Source: Caldilineales bacterium (lineage in GTDB: Bacteria > Chloroflexota > Anaerolineae > J102). From it: a stretch of 52,229 nt of DNA. Location: assembly GCA_024102915.1 (NCBI GenBank), contig JAGFJG010000015.1, positions 1 to 52,229 of the forward strand, read 5' to 3'. Below the pieces are notes generated by a model, which did no database searches, had not been told where the DNA came from, and saw only the letters and a list, made by a program, of their open reading frames with translations. Below, piece after piece: positions 35,502 to 43,811 of the stretch (positions within the stretch are counted from its first letter, which is position 1; each line of letters begins with the position of its first letter). Both the position numbers and the translations under genes were made by a program.

Positions 35502-37396
35502 AAGAACGAGCTGCGAGGACCGCCGTATCCGGGCCGCTGGGATGGCGCGACTTATTGGGCTTGCCGCTGGCCGATTCTGAGACCGAGCGCCTCAGCCGCG
35601 AGGCGCGCATCGCCGACCTGCTGCCCGACGAAGATGAAGACGACATCCTTGGCAAGGCATACGACGCGCGGCTGGTGCGGCGGCTGCTCGGATTCACCCT
35701 GCCCTATGGCGCTCGACTCGCCGCCGCCGTCATCTTCATGATCGTGACCTCGTTGCTCAGCGTCTCGCAGCCCTGGATCATCGGCAAGGCCATCGACAAT
35801 GGCATCCGCACCGGAGACATGGCCGTGCTGCGCATGTGGACGCTGCTCTTCGCCGCCGCGGCCCTGGCCGAGTGGGTGACCAATCGCTGGCGCATCGCCC
35901 TCATGGCCTTTGTGGGCACTCGCGTGGTGGCCGATGTGCGCAGCATCCTCTTCCGTCACCTTCACCTGCTCTCCCTGAATTTTCACAACAACTACAGCGT
36001 GGGTCGTTTGATGAGCAGGCTGATCAGCGATGTCGGCGTGTTGCAGGATTTCGTCACCTGGTCGATTACCGGCCTGTTCCGCGCCCTCTTCCTTCTGATC
36101 GGCATCGTCATCGCCATGTTGCTGCTCGATTGGCAACTGGCGCTGATCACCTTTGCGGTCTTACCGGCCATGATCTGGCTGACAAATTACTGGCGCGTGC
36201 GCGTCCGTGACGCCTATCGCGCCACCCGCCAGCGCCTTTCGTTGATCAATGGTTATCTCAACGAATCGATCACCGGCATTCGCGTCACCCAGAGCTTTGG
36301 GCGTGAGCAGGTGAACTTCGCCCATTTCGATGACCTCAATCGCTCCTATTTCGATGCCAATGTCGATGCCGCCCGCGTGACGGCCATTTTCTTCCCCGGC
36401 GTCGATTTCATCGGCTCGGTCGCCACTGCCCTCGTCGTCGGCGTGGGAGGATGGTTGGTGCTGCAAGATACGCTGACCGCCGGCGTGCTGGTCGCGTTCG
36501 TACTCTACGTCGAGCGCTTCTTCGACCCCATCCGTGAATTGGCCCAGCGCTACAATACTTTCCAGGCGGCGATGGCGGCTTCGGAGCGGATTTTCGGCCT
36601 GATCGACATCTCGCCCGACCTGGCCGATAGCCCCGACGCTTACCCGCTCCCTCCCATCGCGGGGCGCGTCGATTTCGAGCAGGTGCAGTTCGGCTACAAA
36701 GATGATGAGCCGGTTTTACGCGGCATCGATCTGCACGCCGAGCCGGGCCAGCGCATTGCCCTGGTGGGGGAAACCGGCGCGGGCAAAAGCACCGTCATCC
36801 GCCTGCTGGCGCGTTTCTTCGATGTGACCGGCGGCGCCGTCAAAATCGACGGCCATGATGTGCGCGATGTCACCCAGGCCAGCCTGCGCTCACAACTGGG
36901 CATCGTCTTGCAGGATACGTTTCTCTTTGGCGGCAGCATCGCAGAGAATATTCGTTATGGCCGCATCGACGCCAGTGACGAAGAAGTGCGCCAGGCAGCC
37001 GAAGATGTCGGGGCCGACCAGTTCATCGCTCGCCTGCCCGCCGGTTATGAAACCGAGGTTGGCGAAAACGGCGTCAATCTCAGCGTCGGCCAACGCCAGC
37101 TCGTCTCCTTCGCCCGCGCCTTGCTGGCTAACCCGCGCGTCCTCATCCTCGATGAAGCCACCAGCAGCGTCGATACCACCACCGAAAAACTGATCGAGCA
37201 AGGCCTCAACCGGTTGATGGAAGGGCGCTCCTCATTCGTGATCGCCCACCGTCTCGCCACCGTCGTCAATGCCGACCTGATCGTCGTGCTCGATCATGGG
37301 CGAATCGTCGAACAGGGCGCGCACGAGGACTTACTGGCGCAACACGGGCGCTATTTCAAGCTGTACACGATGCAGTGGGCGCAGGCGGAGAAGTGA
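35498..37396 (+). CDS. ABC exporter half-transporter 2 (catalytic ATP site)
   Basis: A 632-residue partner of the preceding gene. A hydrophilic N-terminal extension of about 60 residues, acidic around LLPDEDEDDI, precedes the transmembrane domain, a feature often seen in the larger half of heterodimeric exporters. Walker A is GETGAGKST, Walker B is canonical ILDEATSS with catalytic E553, and the switch His is H584. The signature is altered to LSVGQ at 528-532 (Val530 for Gly). That degenerate signature would face the degenerate Walker B of subunit 1, giving one consensus and one degenerate ATP site. It starts within the stop codon of subunit 1. Confidence 0.93.
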   Translation: MKERAARTAVSGPLGWRDLLGLPLADSETERLSREARIADLLPDEDEDDILGKAYDARLVRRLLGFTLPYGARLAAAVIFMIVTSLLSVSQPWIIGKAIDNGIRTGDMAVLRMWTLLFAAAALAEWVTNRWRIALMAFVGTRVVADVRSILFRHLHLLSLNFHNNYSVGRLMSRLISDVGVLQDFVTWSITGLFRALFLLIGIVIAMLLLDWQLALITFAVLPAMIWLTNYWRVRVRDAYRATRQRLSLINGYLNESITGIRVTQSFGREQVNFAHFDDLNRSYFDANVDAARVTAIFFPGVDFIGSVATALVVGVGGWLVLQDTLTAGVLVAFVLYVERFFDPIRELAQRYNTFQAAMAASERIFGLIDISPDLADSPDAYPLPPIAGRVDFEQVQFGYKDDEPVLRGIDLHAEPGQRIALVGETGAGKSTVIRLLARFFDVTGGAVKIDGHDVRDVTQASLRSQLGIVLQDTFLFGGSIAENIRYGRIDASDEEVRQAAEDVGADQFIARLPAGYETEVGENGVNLSVGQRQLVSFARALLANPRVLILDEATSSVDTTTEKLIEQGLNRLMEGRSSFVIAHRLATVVNADLIVVLDHGRIVEQGAHEDLLAQHGRYFKLYTMQWAQAEK

Positions 37397-37411
37397 TCGT
37401 ATTCGATATTC

Positions 37412-37461
37412 GGTATTGGGTATTACCCCATGCCCGCCAGTGTCAATCAATACCCAATGCC
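37412..37461. repeat. Inverted repeat after the ABC exporter operon
   Basis: GGTATTGGGTATT (37412-37424) pairs with AATACCCAATGCC (37449-37461) with one mismatch, leaving a loop of 24 bases. It may terminate the ABC operon, though no T-run follows. The words TATTGGGTATT suggest a dispersed intergenic repeat. Confidence 0.5.
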
Positions 37462-37508
37462 CAACTAACCATCGCTGCCGAATTCAAATGCAACGCTAAT
37501 CTTTGGGG

Positions 37509-37537
37509 CTTGACAAATGTGACGCGCTGCGTCATAA
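37509..37537 (+). promoter_or_regulatory. Promoter of the phasin-like gene
   Basis: A consensus TTGACA (37509-37514) and CATAAT (37532-37537) are exactly 17 bases apart, the strongest promoter seen in the window. The start site would be near 37544, leaving a leader of about 80 bases. Most of the spacer and part of the -10 element are covered by a palindromic operator. Confidence 0.8.
37519..37533 (+). promoter_or_regulatory. Palindromic operator 1 (TGACGC-GCT-GCGTCA)
   Basis: A perfect 6+3+6 inverted repeat lies between the -35 and -10 elements and ends inside the -10 hexamer, as expected for a repressor that blocks polymerase binding. Confidence 0.65.
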
Positions 37538-37545
37538 TACGAATC

Positions 37546-37560
37546 ATAACGCGCTGCGTC
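37546..37560 (+). promoter_or_regulatory. Palindromic operator 2 (TAACGC-GCT-GCGTCA)
   Basis: It differs from operator 1 at one base in its left arm and is centred 27 bases downstream, just after the predicted transcription start. Two sites in this arrangement suggest cooperative binding of a dimeric repressor such as a TetR-family member. Confidence 0.65.
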
Positions 37561-37623
37561 ATAGAATCAACAAATTCACCAATCAAGATTACGTCCCGCT
37601 GAGGGATGGGAGGATTTTACAAA

Positions 37624-38043
37624 ATGCCTACCGCAAGAAAAACCGTCGAGAAAGTAACCGATAAGGCTGCCGAAACCGGAACCGCTGTCGCCAATCCCGT
37701 GGTCAAAGCCGCTCACACCCTGCTATTGGCGGGCCTGGGCACCTTTGTCATGACCAAGGAAGAAATCGAGCATGCAGTCGAACGCCTGGCCGAGAAGGGC
37801 GAAGTCGTGGAGAAGGACGGGCGCAAGATGTTCGATGATCTGTTCGAACGACGCCGCGAAGACATGACCAAGGCCGAAGAGCGCTTCGAGAACATCATGG
37901 ACCAGCGCATCGAGAATATGCTGAAGGCGATGAACATCCCCAGCAAGACCGACATCGAATCACTGAGCAAAGAAGTCGCCAAGCTGTCCAAGAAGGTCGG
38001 CGAGCTCGACAAGAAAGTAGCCGTCGAGCAAAAGGCTGCCTGA
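37624..38043 (+). CDS. Phasin / polyhydroxyalkanoate granule-associated family protein
   Basis: A 139-residue, mostly helical protein of the phasin superfamily (PhaF/PhaI N-terminal type). The N-terminal segment ANPVVKAAHTLLLAGLG is the amphipathic granule- or membrane-facing helix, followed by the charged GEVVEKDGRKMFDDLFERR block and a C-terminal heptad coiled coil (LSKEVAKLSKKVGELDKKV) for oligomerisation. The ATG at 37624 is preceded by GGGAGG; the frame's earlier ATG at 37606 contains this ribosome binding site and is rejected. No PHA synthase or depolymerase is nearby, so granule binding is inferred from the family. Expression appears repressor-controlled through the two operators upstream. 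Confidence 0.78.
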   Translation: MPTARKTVEKVTDKAAETGTAVANPVVKAAHTLLLAGLGTFVMTKEEIEHAVERLAEKGEVVEKDGRKMFDDLFERRREDMTKAEERFENIMDQRIENMLKAMNIPSKTDIESLSKEVAKLSKKVGELDKKVAVEQKAA

Positions 38044-38073
38044 TCGTCCCGCACAGTCTTACAGCGCTTTCTG

Positions 38074-38107
38074 AACGCCCTGGCCCAGAGCCGGGGCGTT
38101 TCTTTTT
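38074..38107 (+). terminator. Rho-independent terminator of the phasin-like gene
   Basis: AACGCCC (38074-38080) pairs with GGGCGTT (38094-38100), extended by G-C pairs and one G-T to about 10 bp with a 7-base loop, followed by TTCTTTTT. It starts 30 bases after the stop codon. Confidence 0.85.
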
Positions 38108-38163
38108 GCGCAAAGATCGGTTTGAGTGTGGTGACGACAAAGCGCCTGTCTCCGTTATAATAG

Positions 38164-38236
38164 GCCATCCAAAGATTTTATAGACTGGGGATAAGAAATC
38201 TGCGTTAATCTGTGTCATCAGTGGATAACCTCTTTT
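38164..38236. repeat. AATCTGCG-type intergenic repeat, copy 5
   Basis: The core AAATCTGCGTTAATCTGTG runs from 38196, with CCATCCAAAGATT to the left and CAGTGGATAACC to the right giving partial symmetry, then a run of six T at 38233. It lies between the phasin and cysS genes. Confidence 0.55.
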
Positions 38237-38309
38237 TTGGCCTGCCCGCGCCCTGGGTTATCATTGGCTTTTTCCTGGAATCATTCCGCCTGTTCCCCAA
38301 CACACACCT

Positions 38310-39584
38310 ATGCGCCTTTACAACGCCCTTTCACAATCCGTCGAACCCTTTTCGACCAACGCTCCATCCGTCACTATTTACGTCTGCGGGATCACGCCCT
38401 ACGACACGACACACCTTGGGCATGCCTTCACCTATACCGTCTACGACATCCTGATTCGCTATCTGGAAAGCCAGGGGCACGGAGTCCGTTACGTGCAAAA
38501 TGTCACCGACATCGATGATGACATCCTGCGAAAAGCCAGGGAGGTGCACGAAGATTGGGTGAAGTTGGGCAATCGCTGGACAACGCACTTCATCGATGAT
38601 CTCGTGGCGCTCAACGTGCGACCGCCCGATTTCTTCCCACGCGCCACCGATGTCATCCCTGAGATCGTCGAGTCGGTGGAACGATTGATTGCGTCCGGCA
38701 TCGCCTATGAAGTCGCCGGAAACGTGTACTTTCATATCAAAGATTGGCCTGAATTCGGCAAACTCAGCCACATCCCAGCTGCCGAGATGCTGCCAATCGC
38801 CAACGAACGCGGCAACTTCCCCGACGATCCGTACAAGCGCGCCCCACTTGATTTCGTGTTATGGCAGGCGACCAAACCCGGCGAGCCGGCATGGGACAGC
38901 CCCTGGGGCCTGGGGCGGCCCGGATGGCACATCGAATGCTCGACCATGGCTACCAAATTCCTGGGCGCGACCGTCGACATTCACGGCGGCGGCGGCGATC
39001 TGCTCTTTCCCCATCACGAATGCGAGATCGCCCAGATTGAACCGGTCACCGGCCAGCCCTTTGTACGCTTCTGGCCCCACGCCGCCATGGTCTATCACGA
39101 CGGCGAGAAGATGAGCAAATCGCTTGGCAATCTCATCATGATCCGGGACCTGCTGCAAACCTATACGCCCGACGCCATTCGCCTTTACCTGGGCAGCCAT
39201 CATTACCGCCAGCGTTGGAGCCATGATGAAGCCGTCCTCAAGCGCTGCCAGACCCTCGCTTATCATTTACAGGAAACAGCGCACGCCGTTGGCGGCCACC
39301 GGCAGCCGGATGGCCCCGCAGCTTCGAACCTGGACGGAGCCGAAGCCGACTTCTTCCGGGCAATGGCGGACGACCTGAACTCGCCCGCGGCTATCCAGTC
39401 GCTCGTGGCATTCGCCGATTTCATCAACATCGCCGTGGCGGATGGATATGATGTGCGCGCCACCCAGAATCGTTTGTGGGCCATGGGAAGCGTCCTGGGT
39501 CTGCGTCTCGACGACGCCTCACCGGAGGAGCGAGTGATCGACGGCTGGCAAAACCATCGCGCCCGGTTCGGGCCAACCGTATAA
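38310..39584 (+). CDS. cysS: Cysteinyl-tRNA synthetase, short MshC-like form
   Basis: Activates cysteine and charges tRNA-Cys. The 424-residue protein has the zinc ligand C26 in YVCGITPYD, the HIGH motif as HLGH in TTHLGHAF, further zinc ligands in HIECSTMA and PHHECEIAQ, and KMSKS in GEKMSKSLGN. CGITPYD is the wording found in mycothiol ligase MshC rather than the CGPTVY of most CysRS, and the protein is about 40 residues shorter than E. coli CysRS, with a reduced anticodon-binding tail. From memory, Chloroflexota CysRS share this form, so tRNA charging remains the best call; MshC activity is the alternative. It is followed after 16 bases by the glycosidase-fold gene. Confidence 0.85.
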   Translation: MRLYNALSQSVEPFSTNAPSVTIYVCGITPYDTTHLGHAFTYTVYDILIRYLESQGHGVRYVQNVTDIDDDILRKAREVHEDWVKLGNRWTTHFIDDLVALNVRPPDFFPRATDVIPEIVESVERLIASGIAYEVAGNVYFHIKDWPEFGKLSHIPAAEMLPIANERGNFPDDPYKRAPLDFVLWQATKPGEPAWDSPWGLGRPGWHIECSTMATKFLGATVDIHGGGGDLLFPHHECEIAQIEPVTGQPFVRFWPHAAMVYHDGEKMSKSLGNLIMIRDLLQTYTPDAIRLYLGSHHYRQRWSHDEAVLKRCQTLAYHLQETAHAVGGHRQPDGPAASNLDGAEADFFRAMADDLNSPAAIQSLVAFADFINIAVADGYDVRATQNRLWAMGSVLGLRLDDASPEERVIDGWQNHRARFGPTV

Positions 39585-39600
39585 CCGGCCAAAAACCATT

Positions 39601-40788
39601 ATGCTCCTCGGCATCGGCTATCTCCCTCGCCGCACCGGCCCTGCTCTCTGGCGCGATTTCGATCCGGTCGAAATAAGCGATGAATTGGCCCAAATCGCCG
39701 CGCTCGGTTTCCAGGCCGTACGCGTGCCCCTGTTTTGGGCGGATTTCCAGCCGCGCCAGGACGAGGTCAGCCTCAAAGCGTTGGAGCATCTGGCCCAGTT
39801 CTTGCAGATTGCCAGCGAACAGCAGCTTCGCGTTCATGCCGGATTGTGGGCGGGCATGTGGGATGGTGCATTGTGGTGGCCCGCCTGGGGCCTCACCCCC
39901 GCGCCTTTGCCTCTGAACTGGCCGATGATCGTCAACAACCGCCGCGCCCGGCTGGGGCGATTGCGCAGCCCATTCGCCGACGAACGCGTGCTCGAATCCC
40001 GCATGTTGCTGGCCACTGAACTGGCGGCCAACTTTGGTGATCATCCCGCGCTTCTGGGCTGGGAGCCGCTGCCAGGATTTGGCCGCCTTGCCGCTTCCGC
40101 CGACAAAACGATGGCGCTGGAATGGCTGGCCGCCAGTTGCGAAATGCTGGCGAACGCATCACCGAACTTGCCATGCAGTTGCCTGTTGGCAGCCGATGCA
40201 CTCGAAGCGAAAACTGCGATCCGCCCCCAGGATATTTTGGCGGCTGGGGCGCAACCAAGCCTCAGCGTCGCTACCTTTGCCAGCGACCGCCGCCGCCTGC
40301 CATTGAGCGTACGTTGGGTTATCTTCACCCTTGATTTGATGTCCGCATTGGCGGGGCAATCGGTCTCACTCTGTCTCGCAGGTTTGCCAACGGCCCCAAT
40401 CGGCGAGGAATCTGCCGCCAGGGATGGCATCTATTACGCTTCGGAAGAGGATGCCGCCGCCTATTTGCGCGCGGTTATCGCCATCGCCCGCCAGCGTCAA
40501 TGTCCGCAAGTGTGGTTGTGGCGTTGGGCCGACATCCCTGAAGATCAATGGGATCGTCCGCCTTACGAAATTGGAGGATGGCGTCGTGTCACAGGGCTGC
40601 TGCGCGCCGACGGGCAGGCCAAGATGTGGACAAACGCCCTGACCGGCGACGATGTGATCGACTATCCCAAACTCGATTTTGACATCGAAGCCTACCTCGC
40701 TGATCCGCAGATGCAGTTTGAAAAGTATTGGCGGCAATATCAGTGGCAGGATGACCCTCGCCAGTTCGTAAGCGGGGCCGACGCATGA
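39601..40788 (+). CDS. Glycoside-hydrolase-fold protein, probably catalytically altered
   Basis: A 395-residue protein that looks like a TIM-barrel glycosidase of the GH5/clan A kind: the start GIGYLPRRTGPALWRDFDP and the strand AALGFQAVRVPLFWADFQP are typical, and ALLGWEP (about 149-156) corresponds to the strand that normally ends Asn-Glu. Here the sequence reads GWEPLPGF, so the usual acid/base Asn-Glu pair is missing. No signal peptide is seen. It lies between cysS (16 bases) and the gamma-glutamyltransferase (ATGA overlap), so it belongs to that unit. It may be a non-enzymatic or repurposed barrel; the family assignment is by pattern only. Confidence 0.65.
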   Translation: MLLGIGYLPRRTGPALWRDFDPVEISDELAQIAALGFQAVRVPLFWADFQPRQDEVSLKALEHLAQFLQIASEQQLRVHAGLWAGMWDGALWWPAWGLTPAPLPLNWPMIVNNRRARLGRLRSPFADERVLESRMLLATELAANFGDHPALLGWEPLPGFGRLAASADKTMALEWLAASCEMLANASPNLPCSCLLAADALEAKTAIRPQDILAAGAQPSLSVATFASDRRRLPLSVRWVIFTLDLMSALAGQSVSLCLAGLPTAPIGEESAARDGIYYASEEDAAAYLRAVIAIARQRQCPQVWLWRWADIPEDQWDRPPYEIGGWRRVTGLLRADGQAKMWTNALTGDDVIDYPKLDFDIEAYLADPQMQFEKYWRQYQWQDDPRQFVSGADA

Positions 40789-42368
40789 CAAAACATTCCG
40801 GCATCATTGCGGCGGGCCATCATGAAACCGCCATGGCCGGGGCGGAGATATTGCGTAGCGGCGGCGGTGCAATCGATGCCGCAATCGCAGCCGCGTTTGC
40901 CAGCTTTGTGGCCGAGCCCACGCTCGTCTCACCGGGCGGCGGGGGCTATGCCCTCTGTTTTCGTGGCGACAACGGCGGGGCCAGGCTCTACGACTTTTTC
41001 TGTAATTTCCCCGGACTCAGCAGCGTCCCCCCATCCAAGATAGACTTCTTCCCGGTTTCGGTCGATTACGGGCCGGCCAACCAGGTATTCCATATCGGGC
41101 GCGGCAGCCTGGCCACACCGGGCGTGATCGCCGGACTCTGCCGGATGCAGGCGGAAGGCGGGCGCTTGCCCCTCAGCGTCGTGCTCGAACCGGCAATCAG
41201 CCTGGCCCGCAGCGGCGTTCGGTTGGGTGAATTCGGCTCCGCTGTCGGCCATCTTTTGGAGCCGATCTTCCGCCATGACGAAAACCTGGCCCGGCTTTTC
41301 GGCGCACCCGACCGGTTCATGGCTCCCGATTGGGTTTATCGCAATCCCGACCTGGCGAGCACTTTCGAATTGCTCGGTCGGGAAGGCCCGAATCTGTTTT
41401 ACCGCGAGGAAATCGCCCATCTCATTGTCGCCGATCAAGAAGCGCATGGCGGTTTGCTGAATCTGGAGGATCTGGCAGCCTACAACGTCATCGTGCGCGA
41501 GCCGCTGCACATGCGCTACCGACAGTTTGAATTGCTCACGAATCCGCCGCCTTCGCGCGGGGGAGCGCTGATCGCTTTCGCTCTGGGTTTATTAGAGAGC
41601 TATGACATCGCCAGCCTCCGGTTCGGCAACGCCCGCCATCTGGCTCTTTTGACCGAGGTAATGCGTCAAACCAACCTCGCTCGCCCGTTATTCGAGGCGA
41701 CCCGCGATGCTGAAATTCTGCTCGACCCCAAGCTGATCGCTCAGCACAGCCGTGATCTGGGCTGGCGTTTGGCGCACGAGGGGCGAGGTCAAACGATGAT
41801 CGAGCCTGCACATCCTGAACACAACAATACGACACACCTGAGCGTGCTGGATGATGAGGGCAATTTTGTCTCGTTGACGACGACGGCGGGAGAGAGCCCC
41901 GGCTATGTTCTTTCCGGCACAGGGCTGGTGTTGAACAACATCCTCGGTGAAGCCGACCTGCATCCCGATGGCTTCCACCAGGGGCAGCCGGGCGCTCGCA
42001 TCGGCTCGATGATGGCCCCGACGATCGTGCTGTGCAAAGGCGAGCCGGTACTGGCCTTAGGTTCCGGCGGCGCCAATCGCATCCGCACCGCTATTTTGCA
42101 GGTGATCACGAATTTCCTTGACTTTGACATCGACCTGCCGACCGCTGTCGCTGCGCCGCGCATTCATTTTGAGCAAGGCGTGCTGCAAGTGGAAGGCAGG
42201 GAAACGCAAGACGCGCTCGCAGAGTTGCAGCGCTGGGGTTATGAACTCAATTTCTGGGAAGGTCTGCACATGTTTTTCGGCGGCGTTCATGCCGTGGGAA
42301 AAGACGCATCCGGCAACTATCAGGGCGCAGGCGATGCCCGGCGAAACGGAGCGGTGATCCGGGTATAA
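40785..42368 (+). CDS. ggt: Gamma-glutamyltransferase family protein
   Basis: An N-terminal nucleophile hydrolase that cleaves or transfers gamma-glutamyl groups (glutathione and similar thiols) after self-cleavage. The processing-site nucleophile is T349 in the NTTHLSV motif, and the small-subunit signatures TTTAGESPGYV and GSMMAPTIV, with GSGGANRIRTAI, follow. The 527-residue length is slightly short of the usual 550-580, and there is no signal peptide, whereas many homologues are periplasmic, so a cytoplasmic role is likely. The start overlaps the stop of the preceding gene as ATGA. Together with cysS it might point to thiol metabolism, which is speculative. Confidence 0.9.
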   Translation: MTKHSGIIAAGHHETAMAGAEILRSGGGAIDAAIAAAFASFVAEPTLVSPGGGGYALCFRGDNGGARLYDFFCNFPGLSSVPPSKIDFFPVSVDYGPANQVFHIGRGSLATPGVIAGLCRMQAEGGRLPLSVVLEPAISLARSGVRLGEFGSAVGHLLEPIFRHDENLARLFGAPDRFMAPDWVYRNPDLASTFELLGREGPNLFYREEIAHLIVADQEAHGGLLNLEDLAAYNVIVREPLHMRYRQFELLTNPPPSRGGALIAFALGLLESYDIASLRFGNARHLALLTEVMRQTNLARPLFEATRDAEILLDPKLIAQHSRDLGWRLAHEGRGQTMIEPAHPEHNNTTHLSVLDDEGNFVSLTTTAGESPGYVLSGTGLVLNNILGEADLHPDGFHQGQPGARIGSMMAPTIVLCKGEPVLALGSGGANRIRTAILQVITNFLDFDIDLPTAVAAPRIHFEQGVLQVEGRETQDALAELQRWGYELNFWEGLHMFFGGVHAVGKDASGNYQGAGDARRNGAVIRV

Positions 42369-42506
42369 AGGCCGGAAACGAACGTTAAGGTTGCACAACA
42401 GTCAGGGTCAAAGGGAGAATTATTACCTCGACTTTAGAAATCTGGCGTAAAATTAAGAAGGAAACATGGCGTTCCGAGCATTCCTCGGAGCGGCAGGAGG
42501 TTCCAC

Positions 42507-43514
42507 ATGATGACAGAACTATCGACAAGAGACTTACACGAAGCGAACACACGGTTTCGGCGAGCGCATTTTCAGGCGATGCTGCAAGATTGGTGGGCCA
42601 GCCTCAGCGGCCAAAACGCCGATCTGTTCAGCTACGAAGATGTGCGTGGAATTCTCGAGGCGCACGCCGGTGTAACGCTTCCCTCAACTCAAGAAATACC
42701 CCTGGACAAAATTGTCGGCAGCGTGGGACGTTACCGCGATTTCACACAGGCATTTTTGCCGCGTAATGAAGCGCTGCAACAACGATGGAGCCGCGTGGAT
42801 GCGGCCATGAGCGGCATGACAGGCGTGCCGCCCGTCGATCTGTATCAGGTCGGTGAATTGTACTTTGTGCGTGATGGCAACCACCGCGTATCCGTAGCCA
42901 GGGCTCGTGGCGACAAGACAATCGAAGCGTATGTCACCCCGATGAATGTGCCCTTCCCCGTCGAAGCGGATAGTGCGGAGGAGCTCAGCCAGTGGCTGAC
43001 CGAAGCCGGTTATCGGTTGTTCTTGGAACGGACGAAGCTGCAGGAATATTATCCAGACGCCGATCTACGCCTGACCGAGCCAGGCCGGTATCGCCAGCTT
43101 CACGAACAGATCGCCGTCCATCGCTGGTTCCTGGGCGAGGCTTTGCAGAGAGAAGCGAGCTACGAAGAGGCCGTGCGCAGTTGGTACGAAAACGTGTATC
43201 TGCCCTTGGCTGAAGAGATCCGGGATAGCGGCGTGTGCAGGGAGTTCCCTAAACGCACGATCTCAGACCTGTTCCTGTGGATCTGTTATCACCGCGAGGC
43301 ATTGCGAGAGCGATTCAGCCTGGATTTATCCGAAGAGGCTGCCGTTTCAACCTTCGCCAGCGTGTACAGTGACAAGCCCCTGCAGAAGGTCTTTAAGGAC
43401 GCGCGTCTGGCTATGTCGCGCCTCACGGGCGGCGAAAACGTCGTTCTTGGATTACCGGTGCAGACAGGCATTGCCGAAATCACTGATCCCGATCCTGAAC
43501 GAAACGAACAGTGA
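42507..43514 (+). CDS. ParB/sulfiredoxin-like domain protein
   Basis: A 335-residue protein. Residues 63-145 resemble a ParB/Srx-type nucleotide-binding domain: IPLDKIVGSVGR, then VDLYQVGELYFVRDGNHRVSVA with the DGNHR box at 123-127 corresponding to the GxHR of ParB. The C-terminal 190 residues are helical and not assigned. It is not a plasmid-partition ParB: no helix-turn-helix or ParA partner is seen. A strong AGGAGG ribosome binding site 6 bases before the first ATG fixes the start; a small hairpin (CCGAG/CTCGG) precedes it in the leader. Function unknown. Confidence 0.7.
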   Translation: MMTELSTRDLHEANTRFRRAHFQAMLQDWWASLSGQNADLFSYEDVRGILEAHAGVTLPSTQEIPLDKIVGSVGRYRDFTQAFLPRNEALQQRWSRVDAAMSGMTGVPPVDLYQVGELYFVRDGNHRVSVARARGDKTIEAYVTPMNVPFPVEADSAEELSQWLTEAGYRLFLERTKLQEYYPDADLRLTEPGRYRQLHEQIAVHRWFLGEALQREASYEEAVRSWYENVYLPLAEEIRDSGVCREFPKRTISDLFLWICYHREALRERFSLDLSEEAAVSTFASVYSDKPLQKVFKDARLAMSRLTGGENVVLGLPVQTGIAEITDPDPERNEQ

Positions 43515-43811
43515 CAGTGTTGCCTGATTGAACGCTGGGGTTTACCCTCGACGCGCGAATCAACTCCCGGGCGATGGGCGACGGCGGCATCATGATATGG
43601 TCGCCACCATCGTCCGGATTTCGCGCGGCGGATATCAGCGCCCCATCGCGTATGTCCCGTCTGTGCGTTTGCGGCTGGGGTCGCATGATGGTATGTTTCG
43701 GGCCGCATTTCTCATTTCTTGATTGACCAGAATTTTTCCAGGCGAAAGCGACCATTCATCGAATAGACCTGGCCGCCCAAAGCCGATCTTTGTTTCGGAG
43801 CGATTGAACGC
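43515..43811. other. Intergenic region before pyruvate kinase
   Basis: 297 bases without a convincing gene, terminator or repeat. Short open frames on both strands here are fragments without conserved sequence. The pyk promoter should lie in it, but no clear hexamers were found. Confidence 0.4.

Noticed and set aside
42507..43514. Plasmid partition locus
   Set aside because: Only a ParB-like box is present; no ParA, no parS-like repeats, no replication gene.
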